A DNA stretch of 64,000 bases from NCBI RefSeq assembly GCF_020991455.1, contig NZ_JAJMOX010000010.1, forward strand, positions 1-64,000, in the 5' to 3' direction. A program made the translations under genes and the position numbers. Each line of letters opens with the position of its first letter. The stretch's first letter is position 1. Origin of the DNA: Flavobacterium sp. JAS. GTDB lineage: Bacteria > Bacteroidota > Bacteroidia > Flavobacteriales > Flavobacteriaceae. Below are positions 32,979 through 41,970 of this stretch, one piece after another. The notes under the pieces are model-generated. The model was not told where the DNA came from and did no database searches. It saw nothing but the letters and a program-made list of their open reading frames with translations.

Positions 32979-34295
32979 ATGAGTATTATTTCGTTGATTA
33001 TAAAAAGAGAGTTTATTGCAAAAGTTCGCAATAAATCTTTTGTTGTCATGACTTTTTTGAGTCCGTTGTTGTTTGTGGCGATCGCTGGATTCATTGGGTA
33101 TTTGAGTTCGATGAAGGCTGAAACCAAACAAATTGCAATTTATGACGAAACAGGTTTGTTTGTAAATGATTTTGTAAAAGAAAATAAAAATGAAGCAGAG
33201 TTTAAATATCTGAATTTATCTGAAATAGATCCTAAATCACTAAAAGACAGTATTACCAACGAAAGTTTTGACGGTTTAATTATTATTCCAAAAACGGCTA
33301 CTTTAAAAGATTTAGAAAGTAAAATTGAGTTTATTTCGAACAACAGTCCGAGTATTTCTTTTATCGAAAAAACACAAGATGTAATCGCAGAAAAAATTAC
33401 CAAGATAAATCTCGAAACAGCAAAACTGGATACTTTGGCAATTAAAAAAGCACAATCTGCGGTTAATATTCACTTGGTAAAAGCTTCGGGAGAAGAAAGT
33501 TTAAAAGGATTGAATGAGATAAAAATCGGGATTGGTGGTGCTTTTGGATATTTGATTATGATGTTTATAATCATTTACGGAAACATGGTAATGCGAAGCG
33601 TTATCGAAGAAAAAACGAACCGTATTATAGAAATCATTATCTCGTCAGTTAAACCATTTCAATTGATGATTGGTAAAATTGTCGGAACTTCGCTTGCTGG
33701 ATTATTACAATTTATGATTTGGGCGATAATTGGTTTGGGATTAATGTTTGCAGCTTCGGCATTTTTTGGGGTAAATGTTGGTCCAACAGCCAGAATTTCA
33801 CCAGAATTAATGCAATCAGCACAACATGAAATGTCAGGAACGGCACAAATGTATATTAGTGAATTATGGAATTTGCCTATTGCAAGTATCTTAATTGGTT
33901 TTGTGATTTATTTCATTGGAGGATACTTTTTGTACAGTTCATTTTATGCCGCAATTGGAGCTGCAGTTGACAATCAAACCGATTCGCAACAGTTTCTTTT
34001 ACCTATTATTATGCCGCTTATTTTAAGTGTTTACATAGGATTTTTTACAGTTGTAAATGATCCACACGGAACAATTGCCGTGGTATTTTCGATGATTCCG
34101 TTAACCTCGCCAATTGTTATGTTAATGCGACTTCCGTTTGGAGTGCCGTGGTGGCAAATCGCGATTTCGGTATCATTATTGTTTGCTACCTTTTTCCTTG
34201 TAGTCTGGTTCGCAGCAAAAATTTACCGAATTGGTATTTTAATGTATGGCAAAAAACCAACGTGGAAAGAATTGTATAAATGGCTGAAGTATTAG
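32979..34295 (+). CDS. ABC-2 type permease, NatB-like
   Basis: A 438-residue membrane subunit. An N-terminal helix (about 20-42) is followed by a large extracytoplasmic domain (43-180), then five to six helices from about residue 185 to 425 (IGIGGAFGYLIMMFIIIYGNMVMRSVIEEKTNRIIEIIISSVKPFQLMIGKI is the ABC-2 core). Matches the NatB/YhaP family. Encoded downstream of its ATPase with a 100-base spacer holding an inverted repeat. Confidence 0.9.
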   Translation: MSIISLIIKREFIAKVRNKSFVVMTFLSPLLFVAIAGFIGYLSSMKAETKQIAIYDETGLFVNDFVKENKNEAEFKYLNLSEIDPKSLKDSITNESFDGLIIIPKTATLKDLESKIEFISNNSPSISFIEKTQDVIAEKITKINLETAKLDTLAIKKAQSAVNIHLVKASGEESLKGLNEIKIGIGGAFGYLIMMFIIIYGNMVMRSVIEEKTNRIIEIIISSVKPFQLMIGKIVGTSLAGLLQFMIWAIIGLGLMFAASAFFGVNVGPTARISPELMQSAQHEMSGTAQMYISELWNLPIASILIGFVIYFIGGYFLYSSFYAAIGAAVDNQTDSQQFLLPIIMPLILSVYIGFFTVVNDPHGTIAVVFSMIPLTSPIVMLMRLPFGVPWWQIAISVSLLFATFFLVVWFAAKIYRIGILMYGKKPTWKELYKWLKY

Positions 34296-34300
34296 TTACA

Positions 34301-34482
34301 AAGGTTCAGAAGTGCAAAGGCGCAAAGGTTTTTTGAACGTTTGAACTTTGATGCTTAGAACAAAACTATCTATAAGAATTACACAAAAGGCATAAAAAAA
34401 ATATAATAACAAAGGTTCAAAGGTAAGGAGCGACAAAGATTTTAAACTTTGTACCTTTGAACCTTTGCAACTCTGAACCTTA
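34301..34482. repeat. Nested inverted repeats of the AAGGTTCAAAG family
   Basis: Near the ends AGGTTCAGAAGTGCAAAGG (left) pairs with CCTTTGCAACTCTGAACCT (right) at 17 of 19 bases; inside, AAAGGTTCAAAGGTA pairs exactly with TACCTTTGAACCTTT. The word recurs at 47367-47414 and 61466-61515. Confidence 0.75.
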
Positions 34483-34487
34483 AAAAA

Positions 34488-35651
34488 ATGAGTAAAATAC
34501 TAATTATAGAAGACGAAGCATCGATCAGAAGAGTTTTGGTAAAAATTTTATCAGAAGAAAATGATACGTATCAGGTAGATGAAGCAGAAGATGGTGTTGC
34601 AGGTCTGGAGAAAATAAAAAACAACGATTACGATTTGGTTTTGTGTGATATCAAAATGCCAAAAATGGACGGTGTTGAGGTTTTAGAAGAAGTAAAAAAA
34701 ATAAAGCCCGAAATTCCAATGGTTATGATCTCTGGTCATGGCGATATGGAAACGGCAATTCATACCATGCGTCTGGGAGCTTTTGATTATATTTCAAAAC
34801 CACCAGATTTAAATCGTTTATTAAACACGGTTCGTAATGCTTTAGATAAAAAACAACTTGTAGTTGAGAATAAGATCCTAAAGAAAAAAGTGAGCAAAAA
34901 CTACGAAATGGTAGGCGAGAGCGAGGCTATTAATCATATTAAAGTGATGATTGATAAAGTTGCTCAAACAGAAGCGAGAGTTTTGATTACCGGACCAAAC
35001 GGAACCGGAAAAGAATTAGTAGCGCATCAATTGCATGAAAAAAGTGAGCGTTCAAACTTTCCTTTAATTGAAGTAAACTGTGCTGCGATTCCGAGTGAAT
35101 TGATCGAAAGCGAATTGTTTGGTCACGTAAAAGGAGCTTTTACATCGGCAGTAAAAGATCGCGCAGGAAAATTTGAAGCGGCTGATAAAGGAACTATTTT
35201 TCTGGATGAAATTGGTGATATGAGTCTTTCGGCGCAAGCCAAAGTTTTACGTGCTTTACAAGAAAGTATGATTACCAGAGTTGGAGCCGAGAAAGATATC
35301 AAAGTTGATGTGCGTGTTGTGGCTGCAACCAATAAAGATTTAAAAACAGAAATTGCCGAAGGTCGTTTCCGTGAAGATTTATACCATCGTTTGGCTGTGA
35401 TTTTGATTAAAGTTCCGCCATTGAACGAAAGACGTGATGATATTCCGGCTTTGATAAGACACTTTGCAGAGAAAATTGCTTCGGAGCAAGGAAATGTAGT
35501 CAAAGTTTTTTCGGCGCAAGCCATACAATTATTACAGGAATACGATTGGACGGGAAATATCCGTGAACTTCGAAATGTAGTTGAAAGGTTAATCATTTTG
35601 GGAGGAAGCGAAATCTCTGAAACCGACGTGAAAATGTTTGCAAGCAAGTAG
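34488..35651 (+). CDS. Sigma-54-type response regulator lacking HTH
   Basis: A 387-residue regulator: REC domain 1-120 (phospho-acceptor Asp54 in LVLCDIKMPK), then the sigma-54 interaction AAA+ domain about 140-375. Walker A is GPNGTGKE (169-176); the sigma-54 loop reads GAFTSA (216-221) in place of canonical GAFTGA; Walker B is TIFLDEIGDM. After the conserved NIRELRNVVERL the protein ends within about 20 residues, so there is no Fis-type DNA-binding domain. No histidine kinase is adjacent. Confidence 0.92.
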   Translation: MSKILIIEDEASIRRVLVKILSEENDTYQVDEAEDGVAGLEKIKNNDYDLVLCDIKMPKMDGVEVLEEVKKIKPEIPMVMISGHGDMETAIHTMRLGAFDYISKPPDLNRLLNTVRNALDKKQLVVENKILKKKVSKNYEMVGESEAINHIKVMIDKVAQTEARVLITGPNGTGKELVAHQLHEKSERSNFPLIEVNCAAIPSELIESELFGHVKGAFTSAVKDRAGKFEAADKGTIFLDEIGDMSLSAQAKVLRALQESMITRVGAEKDIKVDVRVVAATNKDLKTEIAEGRFREDLYHRLAVILIKVPPLNERRDDIPALIRHFAEKIASEQGNVVKVFSAQAIQLLQEYDWTGNIRELRNVVERLIILGGSEISETDVKMFASK

Positions 35652-35679
35652 TTGCTTCGCGCAATAGGCTATAAGCTAT

Positions 35680-35739
35680 AAGCTTTAGGCTAATAAAAAT
35701 TACAAATAATTTTTGCTTATGGCTTATTGCCTAAAGCTT
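35680..35739. repeat. Inverted repeat (AAGCTTTAGGC)
   Basis: AAGCTTTAGGC (35680-35690) and GCCTAAAGCTT (35729-35739) are exact reverse complements, with outer GCTATAAGC / GCTTATGGC words. Fills the spacer before the half-helicase gene. Confidence 0.75.
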
Positions 35740-35753
35740 AAAGCATAATAAAG

Positions 35754-36419
35754 ATGAAACTAAAAAAAATAAACGAGAAGTTACAAGAGGCTTTAATTGA
35801 AAATGGTTTAACAGAAGCAAATATTTTGCAGCAGGAAACTTTTTCGACAATAAAAAGTGGTGCAGATTGTATGATTATCTCTCCAAAAGGAACCGGAAAA
35901 TCGACAACAATTGTATTAAATGTGATTCAGCAATTGGTGGGACATACAGAAGAATCGCCACGTGCTTTGATTATTGTGGAAGACAAGGAAAAAGTGCTGG
36001 CTATGGAAGCTCTTTTTGAGAAATACGGAAAATATACCAATCTTGAAGTTTATGGTGTTCATGACAAAGGCGATATGGACTACGATAAAAACTATATTTC
36101 AACCGGAGTTGATGTTTTAATTGGTACACCAAACAAATTGAGTGATATGTTTACCACTGCAGGTTACAATGTAAATCGCTTAAAAATGTTGATTTTGGAT
36201 GATGCAGATCCTATTTTAAGATTACGTAATGAAACTAAAATCATGCGTATTTCGAATAGTATTGCAAAAACACAACGTATTATTTTTGCCGAAATATTGA
36301 CAGAACGTATTGAAATATTGGCTGATAAATTTCTATTAGAACCTTATTTCTTTGATATGGATGAAGAAGGGGAAGAGGAGCTTGACGAAGAAGAGGATGG
36401 AATCGAAGAGGAAGAATAA
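35754..36419 (+). CDS. Half DEAD-box helicase-like protein
   Basis: A 221-residue protein with only the first RecA domain of a DEAD/DEAH helicase. A Q-like motif region (LTEANILQQETFSTIKSG, residues 19-36) precedes motif I SPKGTGKST (43-51); motif Ia-like LIIVEDKEKVLAMEALFEKYG, GTPNKLSDMF (motif Ib), motif II as DDAD in LILDDADPIL, and motif III replaced (SIAKTQRIIF). It ends in an acidic tail (about 200-221). RecA2 motifs IV-VI are absent, so unwinding alone is unlikely. Next to the regulator and hydrolase genes. Confidence 0.8.
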   Translation: MKLKKINEKLQEALIENGLTEANILQQETFSTIKSGADCMIISPKGTGKSTTIVLNVIQQLVGHTEESPRALIIVEDKEKVLAMEALFEKYGKYTNLEVYGVHDKGDMDYDKNYISTGVDVLIGTPNKLSDMFTTAGYNVNRLKMLILDDADPILRLRNETKIMRISNSIAKTQRIIFAEILTERIEILADKFLLEPYFFDMDEEGEEELDEEEDGIEEEE

Positions 36420-36437
36420 TTGATTTAAAAAGCATTT

Positions 36438-37253
36438 ATGGAAATATTGAAAACCTTTAAATTTTTAACGATTGTTCTTTTAGCATTTTTCGTTGTAATT
36501 TATGTGGTTATTGTTTCCTATGTTTATTTCAATCAGGTTGGAATGGTTTTTCAGGGTGCAGCTCTTTCGAAAGATTACCAATTTGAGTATCAGGAAAAGT
36601 TTGAAGAATTAAATATAAAGTCTTTTGATGGAGTAAATCTGAATGGACTTTTATTTAGATCAGAAAAATCTAAAGGTCTTGTTTTTTATCTTCATGGAAA
36701 TGCCGGAACATTAGAAACCTGGGGTAAAATAGCAAAAACATATACCAGTTTTGGATATGATATTTTTATTTTAGATTATCGAAGTTTCGGAAAAAGCGAA
36801 GGTATAATTGAAAATGAAGACCAGTTAAATAAGGATATTTCTATTGTTTATAAAACATTAGTAAAACAATATCCAGAGAATAAAATTATTATTACCGGGT
36901 ATTCAATTGGTTCCGGACTTGCAGCTGTTTTAGCTTCGGAGAGTAAACCTAAAGCTTTAATTCTGCAATCTCCTTATTATAGTTTTACAGAATTATCAAG
37001 TACAAAAGTTCCGTTTTTTCCTGATTTCATGAAAAAGTTCCATTTAGAAACGTATAAATATTTGTCCAAAATTAAAGTGCCAATTTATATTTTTCATGGA
37101 ATAGAAGATCAATTGATTCCTTATAAAAATTCAGTTCGATTGAGTAAGGAATTAAAATCAAATGGTCATTTTTATCCTTTAAAAGATCAGGGACATATAG
37201 GAATTAATGAAAATAATGATTTCCAAAATCAATTAAAAATAATTTTAGAATAA
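36438..37253 (+). CDS. Membrane-anchored alpha/beta hydrolase
   Basis: A 271-residue serine hydrolase of the BEM46/ABHD13-like group. A hydrophobic anchor spans about 8-32. The oxyanion-hole segment is FYLHGNAGTLETW, the nucleophile elbow GYSIGSG (about 154-160), the acid in HGIEDQLIP and the histidine in DQGHIGI. Substrate unknown. Nineteen bases separate it from the half-helicase gene, so the two may share a transcript. Confidence 0.88.
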   Translation: MEILKTFKFLTIVLLAFFVVIYVVIVSYVYFNQVGMVFQGAALSKDYQFEYQEKFEELNIKSFDGVNLNGLLFRSEKSKGLVFYLHGNAGTLETWGKIAKTYTSFGYDIFILDYRSFGKSEGIIENEDQLNKDISIVYKTLVKQYPENKIIITGYSIGSGLAAVLASESKPKALILQSPYYSFTELSSTKVPFFPDFMKKFHLETYKYLSKIKVPIYIFHGIEDQLIPYKNSVRLSKELKSNGHFYPLKDQGHIGINENNDFQNQLKIILE

Positions 37254-37282
37254 GAATTAATAATCATAAAATATAAAATGTC

Positions 37283-37501
37283 ATGGGATTAATGAAGGTG
37301 TATTCAGGAAGCGAAATTTTAGCACTTGCATTGCAAGAAAGATTAGAAGAAGCTGGAGTAGAAACAGTGAAAAAAGATAATGTACAATCTGCTCGTTTAG
37401 GCGGTTACGGCGGATCAGATTTAGCGGTTGAAGTATTTATTCAGGAAACAGATTTTGCAAAAGCAAATCCGGTTATTGAGGATTTCAGAATGAGTATTTA
37501 A
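37283..37501 (+). CDS. DUF2007-like small protein
   Basis: A 72-residue protein resembling the DUF2007 'putative signal transducing protein' family: KVYSGSEILALALQERLEEAGVETVKKDN, a Gly-rich turn, and VEVFIQETDFAKANPVIEDF, i.e. a beta-alpha-beta-beta-alpha ferredoxin-like fold. Function unknown. ATG 37283 or ATG 37292 could start it. It is closely spaced within a plus-strand run. Confidence 0.75.
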   Translation: MGLMKVYSGSEILALALQERLEEAGVETVKKDNVQSARLGGYGGSDLAVEVFIQETDFAKANPVIEDFRMSI

Positions 37502-37529
37502 GCACTGTTTTTAATTAGAAAAAAATATA

Positions 37530-38333
37530 ATGCAATATAAAATGCTGGTGCTCGACATGGATGATACCTTGTTGACAGACGATCATAAAATTTCGGACCT
37601 TAATAAAAAAGTGATTCTTGAAGCTCAGGCAAAAGGGGTTTATGTGGTTTTGGCTTCAGGCCGACCAACTTCGGCAATGACTGCTTACGCTAAAGAATTA
37701 GAATTGGATTTGAACAATTCTTATATAATTTCGTTTAACGGCGCTATAATTAGTAGTGCTAAAGACGACACTGTTTTGTTTGAACAGAAATTAACGCTAG
37801 AGCAAATTCGTGATTTATACGATTATAGTGTAAAAAAGAAAACGCATATTATCACGTATTTAGATGGCGAAATCATAAGTGAAACAGATTCGGAGTATAT
37901 CGAAATCGAAAAAGAAATTACGGGATTACCACACAATAAAGTGTCAAGCTTTAGAGATGCAGTAACAGAACCTACAGTGAAATGTATTTTATTAGCTGAG
38001 CCTTCTTATCTAAAAGAATTAGAGAGCGATTTAAAACAAGCAATGCCACATTTGAGTATTGCAATGTCAAAACCTTTTTTCTTAGAAGCGGCACAAAACG
38101 GAATCGATAAAGCAGCAAGTATAAAAATCTTAGCAGAGAAATTAAACATTCATCAAAGTGAAATTATTGCCGTAGGAAACGCAGGAAATGATTTAACAAT
38201 GATAGAATATGCCGGACTTGGAGTTTGGGTTGATAATGTGACACCTGAATTGCGTGACCGAGCCGATATAATTGTAGCTTCAAACAATGATGATGGAGTT
38301 GCTGAGGTTGTACAACGCTATATTTTAAATTAA
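37530..38333 (+). CDS. Cof-type HAD phosphatase
   Basis: A 267-residue HAD subfamily IIB hydrolase. Motif I LVLDMDDTLLTDDHKIS (nucleophile Asp9), motif II LASGRPTSAM, cap domain about 85-185, Lys in DKAASIKILAEKL, and motif IV GNAGNDLTMIEYAG. Such enzymes (YidA, Cof, YbiV) dephosphorylate sugar phosphates or flavin/B6 phosphates. It lies five bases upstream of a GNAT gene. Confidence 0.92.
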   Translation: MQYKMLVLDMDDTLLTDDHKISDLNKKVILEAQAKGVYVVLASGRPTSAMTAYAKELELDLNNSYIISFNGAIISSAKDDTVLFEQKLTLEQIRDLYDYSVKKKTHIITYLDGEIISETDSEYIEIEKEITGLPHNKVSSFRDAVTEPTVKCILLAEPSYLKELESDLKQAMPHLSIAMSKPFFLEAAQNGIDKAASIKILAEKLNIHQSEIIAVGNAGNDLTMIEYAGLGVWVDNVTPELRDRADIIVASNNDDGVAEVVQRYILN

Positions 38334-38338
38334 TTTTT

Positions 38339-38866
38339 ATGAAAGGACCAATAGAAACAGAACGTTTATTATTAAGAGAATTTCTCCTGACAGACGACAT
38401 AGCGCTATTTGAATTAGAATCTAATCCGAATGTGCATCATTTTGTAGGGAAGAAACCAATCACGCATATTGATCAAAGTCGCGCTTATATTGGCTTTCTT
38501 CATAAACAATATGCAGATTTTGGTACTGGTCGTTGGGCTGTTATTCTAAAAGAAACTGGTGAGTTTATTGGCTGGTCCGGAATAAAATTCATTACAAATG
38601 AAATCAATAATCATAAAGATTTTTATGAAATAGGATATCGTTTCATCGAAAGACATTGGGGGAAAGGTTATGCAACTGAAGCAGGAAAAGCCTTTATAGA
38701 TCATGCTTTCAATGTAATGAAAGTAGATGCTGTTTACGCTTACGCGGATCCAGGAAACGAAAACTCAAGAAAAATTTTAGAAAAGCTAGGTTTACAGTAT
38801 GTAAACGCTTTTGAATATGAAGAAGAATTAGAGGTTTGGTATGAAATGAAAAATCCAAACTTATAA
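38339..38866 (+). CDS. RimJ/RimL-type acetyltransferase
   Basis: A 175-residue GNAT protein of the RimJ/RimL/YjcK group: IETERLLLREFLLTDDIALFELESNP at the start, EIGYRFIERHWGKGYATEAGKAFIDHAF containing the acetyl-CoA loop (WGKGYA), and DPGNENSRKILEKLGLQYV. Likely an N-terminal or small-molecule acetylase; target unknown. Very close to the Cof-type gene, so probably same transcript. Confidence 0.88.
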   Translation: MKGPIETERLLLREFLLTDDIALFELESNPNVHHFVGKKPITHIDQSRAYIGFLHKQYADFGTGRWAVILKETGEFIGWSGIKFITNEINNHKDFYEIGYRFIERHWGKGYATEAGKAFIDHAFNVMKVDAVYAYADPGNENSRKILEKLGLQYVNAFEYEEELEVWYEMKNPNL

Positions 38867-38882
38867 AATCCTAAGAAATGCG

Positions 38883-38931
38883 TTCCAAATCTTTGTAAAC
38901 TTATCTTGTTAAGATCTACAAAGGTTTGGAA
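38883..38931 (+). repeat. 15-bp inverted repeat after the acetyltransferase gene
   Basis: TTCCAAATCTTTGTA and TACAAAGGTTTGGAA pair with one mismatch around 19 bases. No T run follows closely, so it is not a textbook terminator, though it sits between convergent genes. Confidence 0.7.
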
Positions 38932-38979
38932 AACAGCTCGTAGTTTTTAATACTTAAATAATAATTTAGGTATTAGATA

Positions 38980-39498
38980 TTATTTTTTAGCTACAGAAAC
39001 AAAATATTTATTTCCGTCACCCATTGTCAATTTTACACGCTCGTCGCAAAGGTCGATTGCAAAATTCGCACTTTCGTAACAAGTACAAGTAGTGTTTTTG
39101 TCTTTAGACATCTCAGTTTTACAATTGTTGTTTTTAAAAGTTGACAATTGTGGAGTGTACAAACTAACTAAATCAGTAGAAGCAGTCACCAACGAAATAA
39201 TACTTGCCGAATTATTATTAGTAATTCTGTAAACGATTCTATCAGTATAATTTACTTCGTTTACCGTTACTTTACGAATATAAGTGTAAGCAGTTGAGCC
39301 TTCACCTGGTTCTTTTACTTCAAATTTAAATCCAACCGCACGAATTGCAATATCAAATTGAGATTGAGAGTTTAAGCTCGCCCAATTTGTCAATGTGCTA
39401 ATAGATGGAAATGGATTAGCAGCCGGAGCAGCAGTTTGCGCCTGAGAGCTAAAAATGGTTAAGAACATCAAGCAGATTGTGGGTAAAAATGCTTTCAT
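38980..39498 (-). CDS. Secreted protein of unknown function
   Basis: A 172-residue exported protein when started at ATG 39498, where a signal peptide begins (MKAFLPTICLMFLTIFSSQAQ); the frame stays open for 81 bases upstream but that stretch has no conserved start. The mature part starts TAAPAANPFPSISTLTNWASLNSQ and holds a central beta-rich region and three cysteines near the end (KTEMS...CTCYESANFAIDLC). I recognise no family. Monocistronic. Confidence 0.65.
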   Translation of the reverse strand: MKAFLPTICLMFLTIFSSQAQTAAPAANPFPSISTLTNWASLNSQSQFDIAIRAVGFKFEVKEPGEGSTAYTYIRKVTVNEVNYTDRIVYRITNNNSASIISLVTASTDLVSLYTPQLSTFKNNNCKTEMSKDKNTTCTCYESANFAIDLCDERVKLTMGDGNKYFVSVAKK

Positions 39499-40001
39499 AT
39501 GGAGTTTTAATTTATAATTTTTGCCTACTCTTTCTGGTTTTCGGCTTGCCCATTTTTTATAATAACAAAACAACAACATAACGAGGGAAAATCAAAATTG
39601 TTATGAGCGAATTATTATTTAAATAATATAATTTTAGTTACCTGTTTTTTGGAGAAGTGAAATTACTTCGAAAAACTAACTTAGCAAAGTTAAATGTAAG
39701 AAAATTTGAATTTAAAACTCAAAAAAATGCATTTTATCGATATTATTTGCGGTTTATCGATTATTTTGTCGTTTTATTCTTATTGAAACAATGTTTCATT
39801 TTCTTATGAATTAAATTTATCGATATCCTGTTTGCTTTAATTTATGGTTTTTTATGATGGCTTGAAATACTGGTTTAGTGCAAAATGTTGATATATAGTG
39901 TATTATTGATTTTATTTTAAAGAATATTGTACGTAAATTTGCAAACTCTTCAAAAGAGATGTAAATATAATATCTTACTACTTAAAATGTAGTTTATTCC
40001 C
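39499..40001. promoter_or_regulatory. Regulatory-looking spacer upstream of mtaB
   Basis: A 500-base gene-free stretch. It holds a perfect palindrome TGAAACAATGTTTCA (39784-39798) and three copies of TTTATCGAT (39733-39741, 39753-39761, 39816-39824). The -7 box TAAATTTG is at 39934-39941, 61 bases before mtaB. The repeats look like a protein-binding cluster; no partner regulator is known. Confidence 0.45.
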
Positions 40002-41336
40002 ATGGAAAATAGAAAAAAAGTTGCCTTTTATACGCTTGGATGCAAATTGAATTTCTCAGAGACTTCTACAATTGCCAGAAACTTCAATGAGGAAGGTTTT
40101 GATCGTGTTGATTTTGAAGAAGTAGCTGATATTTATGTTATCAATACCTGTTCAGTTACAGAGAATGCTGATAAGCAATTTAAGCAGGTGGTAAAAAAAG
40201 CAATGAAACTTAATGATAAAGCTTTTGTCGCTGCGGTGGGATGTTATGCGCAATTGAAACCAGAGGAATTAGCAGCGGTTGACGGTGTTGATTTGGTTCT
40301 TGGAGCGACTGAAAAGTTTAAAATTACCGACTATATTAATGATTTAAGCAAAAACGATATGGGTGAAGTTCACTCCTGCGAAATTGCCGAAGCTGATTTT
40401 TATGTTGGTAGTTATTCTATTGGTGATCGTACACGTGCTTTTCTAAAAGTTCAGGACGGTTGTGATTATAAATGTACGTATTGTACAATTCCGTTAGCGA
40501 GAGGAATTTCGAGAAGTGATGCTCTAGAAAATGTATTGCAAAATGCCAAAGAAATTTCAGCTCAAAACATCAAAGAAATTGTTTTGACAGGAGTAAATAT
40601 TGGTGATTACGGAAAAGGAGAATTCGGAAATAAAAAACACGAACATACATTTCTTGATTTAGTTCAGGCTTTGGATAAGGTGGAAGGAATTGAGCGTTTG
40701 AGAATTTCATCAATTGAACCTAATTTATTGAAGAATGAAACTATAGAGTTTGTTTCTAAAAGCAGAACTTTTGTACCTCATTTTCATATTCCGCTACAAT
40801 CAGGAAGTAATGATATTTTAAAATTAATGAAACGTCGTTACTTGCGTGAAGTTTACACCGAAAGAGTAAACAAGATTCGCGAAGTAATGCCACACGCTTG
40901 TATTGGTGTTGATGTTATTGTTGGTTTCCCGGGTGAAACAGACGAGCATTTCTTAGAAACGTATCATTTCCTAAACGAAATGAATATTTCTTATTTGCAC
41001 GTTTTTACCTATTCTGAAAGAGATAATACAGAAGCTGCAGATATGCCGGGTATTGTTCCTGCAAATGTAAGAGCTAAACGCAGTAAAATGTTACGTGGAT
41101 TATCAGTTAAAAAACGTCGTGCTTTCTACGAAAGTCAATTAGGATCTAATAGAACGGTTTTGTTCGAAAGTGAAAATAAAGAAGGATACATTCACGGTTT
41201 TACAGAGAATTATGTAAAAGTAAAAACTCCTTGGAATCCGGAATTGGTAAATACATTGCAAGAAATCAATTTAACAAAAATCGACGAAGACGGAAGCGTT
41301 CGTTTAGAGTTTTTAAATAAATTGACAGAAGCATAG
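40002..41336 (+). CDS. mtaB: tRNA t6A37 methylthiotransferase MtaB
   Basis: Radical-SAM enzyme of 444 residues that converts t6A37 to ms2t6A37 in tRNA. N-terminal UPF0004 domain with cysteine ligands (TLGCKLNFSE, INTCSVTENAD, AVGCYAQL), radical-SAM CxxxCxxC as GCDYKCTYCTIP (about 149-160), and C-terminal TRAM domain (about 375-440). The sequence (CKLN, TIPLARG) places it with MtaB rather than MiaB or RimO. Confidence 0.94.
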   Translation: MENRKKVAFYTLGCKLNFSETSTIARNFNEEGFDRVDFEEVADIYVINTCSVTENADKQFKQVVKKAMKLNDKAFVAAVGCYAQLKPEELAAVDGVDLVLGATEKFKITDYINDLSKNDMGEVHSCEIAEADFYVGSYSIGDRTRAFLKVQDGCDYKCTYCTIPLARGISRSDALENVLQNAKEISAQNIKEIVLTGVNIGDYGKGEFGNKKHEHTFLDLVQALDKVEGIERLRISSIEPNLLKNETIEFVSKSRTFVPHFHIPLQSGSNDILKLMKRRYLREVYTERVNKIREVMPHACIGVDVIVGFPGETDEHFLETYHFLNEMNISYLHVFTYSERDNTEAADMPGIVPANVRAKRSKMLRGLSVKKRRAFYESQLGSNRTVLFESENKEGYIHGFTENYVKVKTPWNPELVNTLQEINLTKIDEDGSVRLEFLNKLTEA

Positions 41337-41342
41337 ATTTAG

Positions 41343-41374
41343 ATCTTGTCAAAGTTTTAAACTTTGACAAAGAT
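41343..41374. repeat. Palindrome of the TTGTCAAAGTTT family
   Basis: ATCTTGTCAAAGTTT and AAACTTTGACAAAGAT face each other with one-base asymmetry, 5-38 bases after the mtaB stop. An almost identical 33-base palindrome is at 45722-45754. Confidence 0.85.
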
Positions 41375-41396
41375 TGACAGTAAAGACAAAAAATAG

Positions 41397-41430
41397 AAAA
41401 GCCCTCTGTAAAAAGGGCTTTTCTGTTTTT
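41397..41430. terminator. Terminator between mtaB and next gene
   Basis: AAAAGCCCT pairs with AGGGCTTTT around CTGTAAAA, followed by CTGTTTTTT. Confidence 0.8.
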
Positions 41431-41437
41431 TAAATAA

Positions 41438-41947
41438 TTATTTCTGATCCTCAGGAATCACCAATTTCAAAGAGTTGATATAATCTGTATCAAATTCAAT
41501 AACTCTAATTTTCTGCGGATTAAAGCTTAATTCTCCACCAAATTGACCTCTTATATCCAGGAAATCAATCGTAAGTTCTTCATCGTTTAATTCAATCAAT
41601 TTTCCTAAATAAGCTGATTTTGCTGATTTTTTTGAAATTTGAAAAATACCGTATTTGCTATTTACATAATTCAGGATCGAGTTTAAATCTCGAATTGGGA
41701 TAATGTCTTCGGCATTTGTTTTTAAACCTTTTAGGCGAATTACTTTTTCGGTAAATTCCAAATCGTGATCTCTGTGAACCGCTTCGATGTTTTTGTTTTT
41801 CAGAATCACAAAACCATCCAATATAAAATCTTCGGGATTGTTTCGTAATAAAATCCAGTCATCAGAGTAGTCAATAAGAAATCCCGTAAAGAGCTCTTTT
41901 TTATCTGTAAATTCTATTGAGATTAATTGTCTTAAATATTGTTCCAT
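41438..41947 (-). CDS. Protein of unknown function (Sm-like beta fold?)
   Basis: A 169-residue cytoplasmic protein started at ATG 41947 (MEQYLRQLISIEF); an in-frame codon 48 bases upstream would add a segment lying in the neighbouring intergenic repeat word. It has two similar beta-rich halves (LFTGFLIDYSDDWILLRNNPEDFILDGFVILKNKNI and LGKLIELNDEELTIDFLDIRG), each resembling an Sm-like barrel strand order. I recognise no named family or catalytic residues; no signal or helix. Confidence 0.68.
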   Translation of the reverse strand: MEQYLRQLISIEFTDKKELFTGFLIDYSDDWILLRNNPEDFILDGFVILKNKNIEAVHRDHDLEFTEKVIRLKGLKTNAEDIIPIRDLNSILNYVNSKYGIFQISKKSAKSAYLGKLIELNDEELTIDFLDIRGQFGGELSFNPQKIRVIEFDTDYINSLKLVIPEDQK

Positions 41948-41970
41948 CGTGTGTTTTTTGAAATTCCAAT

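Noticed and set aside
35123..35647. 174-codon frame antisense to the sigma-54-type regulator
   Set aside because: Shadow of a well-conserved AAA+ coding region; Ser/Thr-rich nonsense-like protein with no motif.
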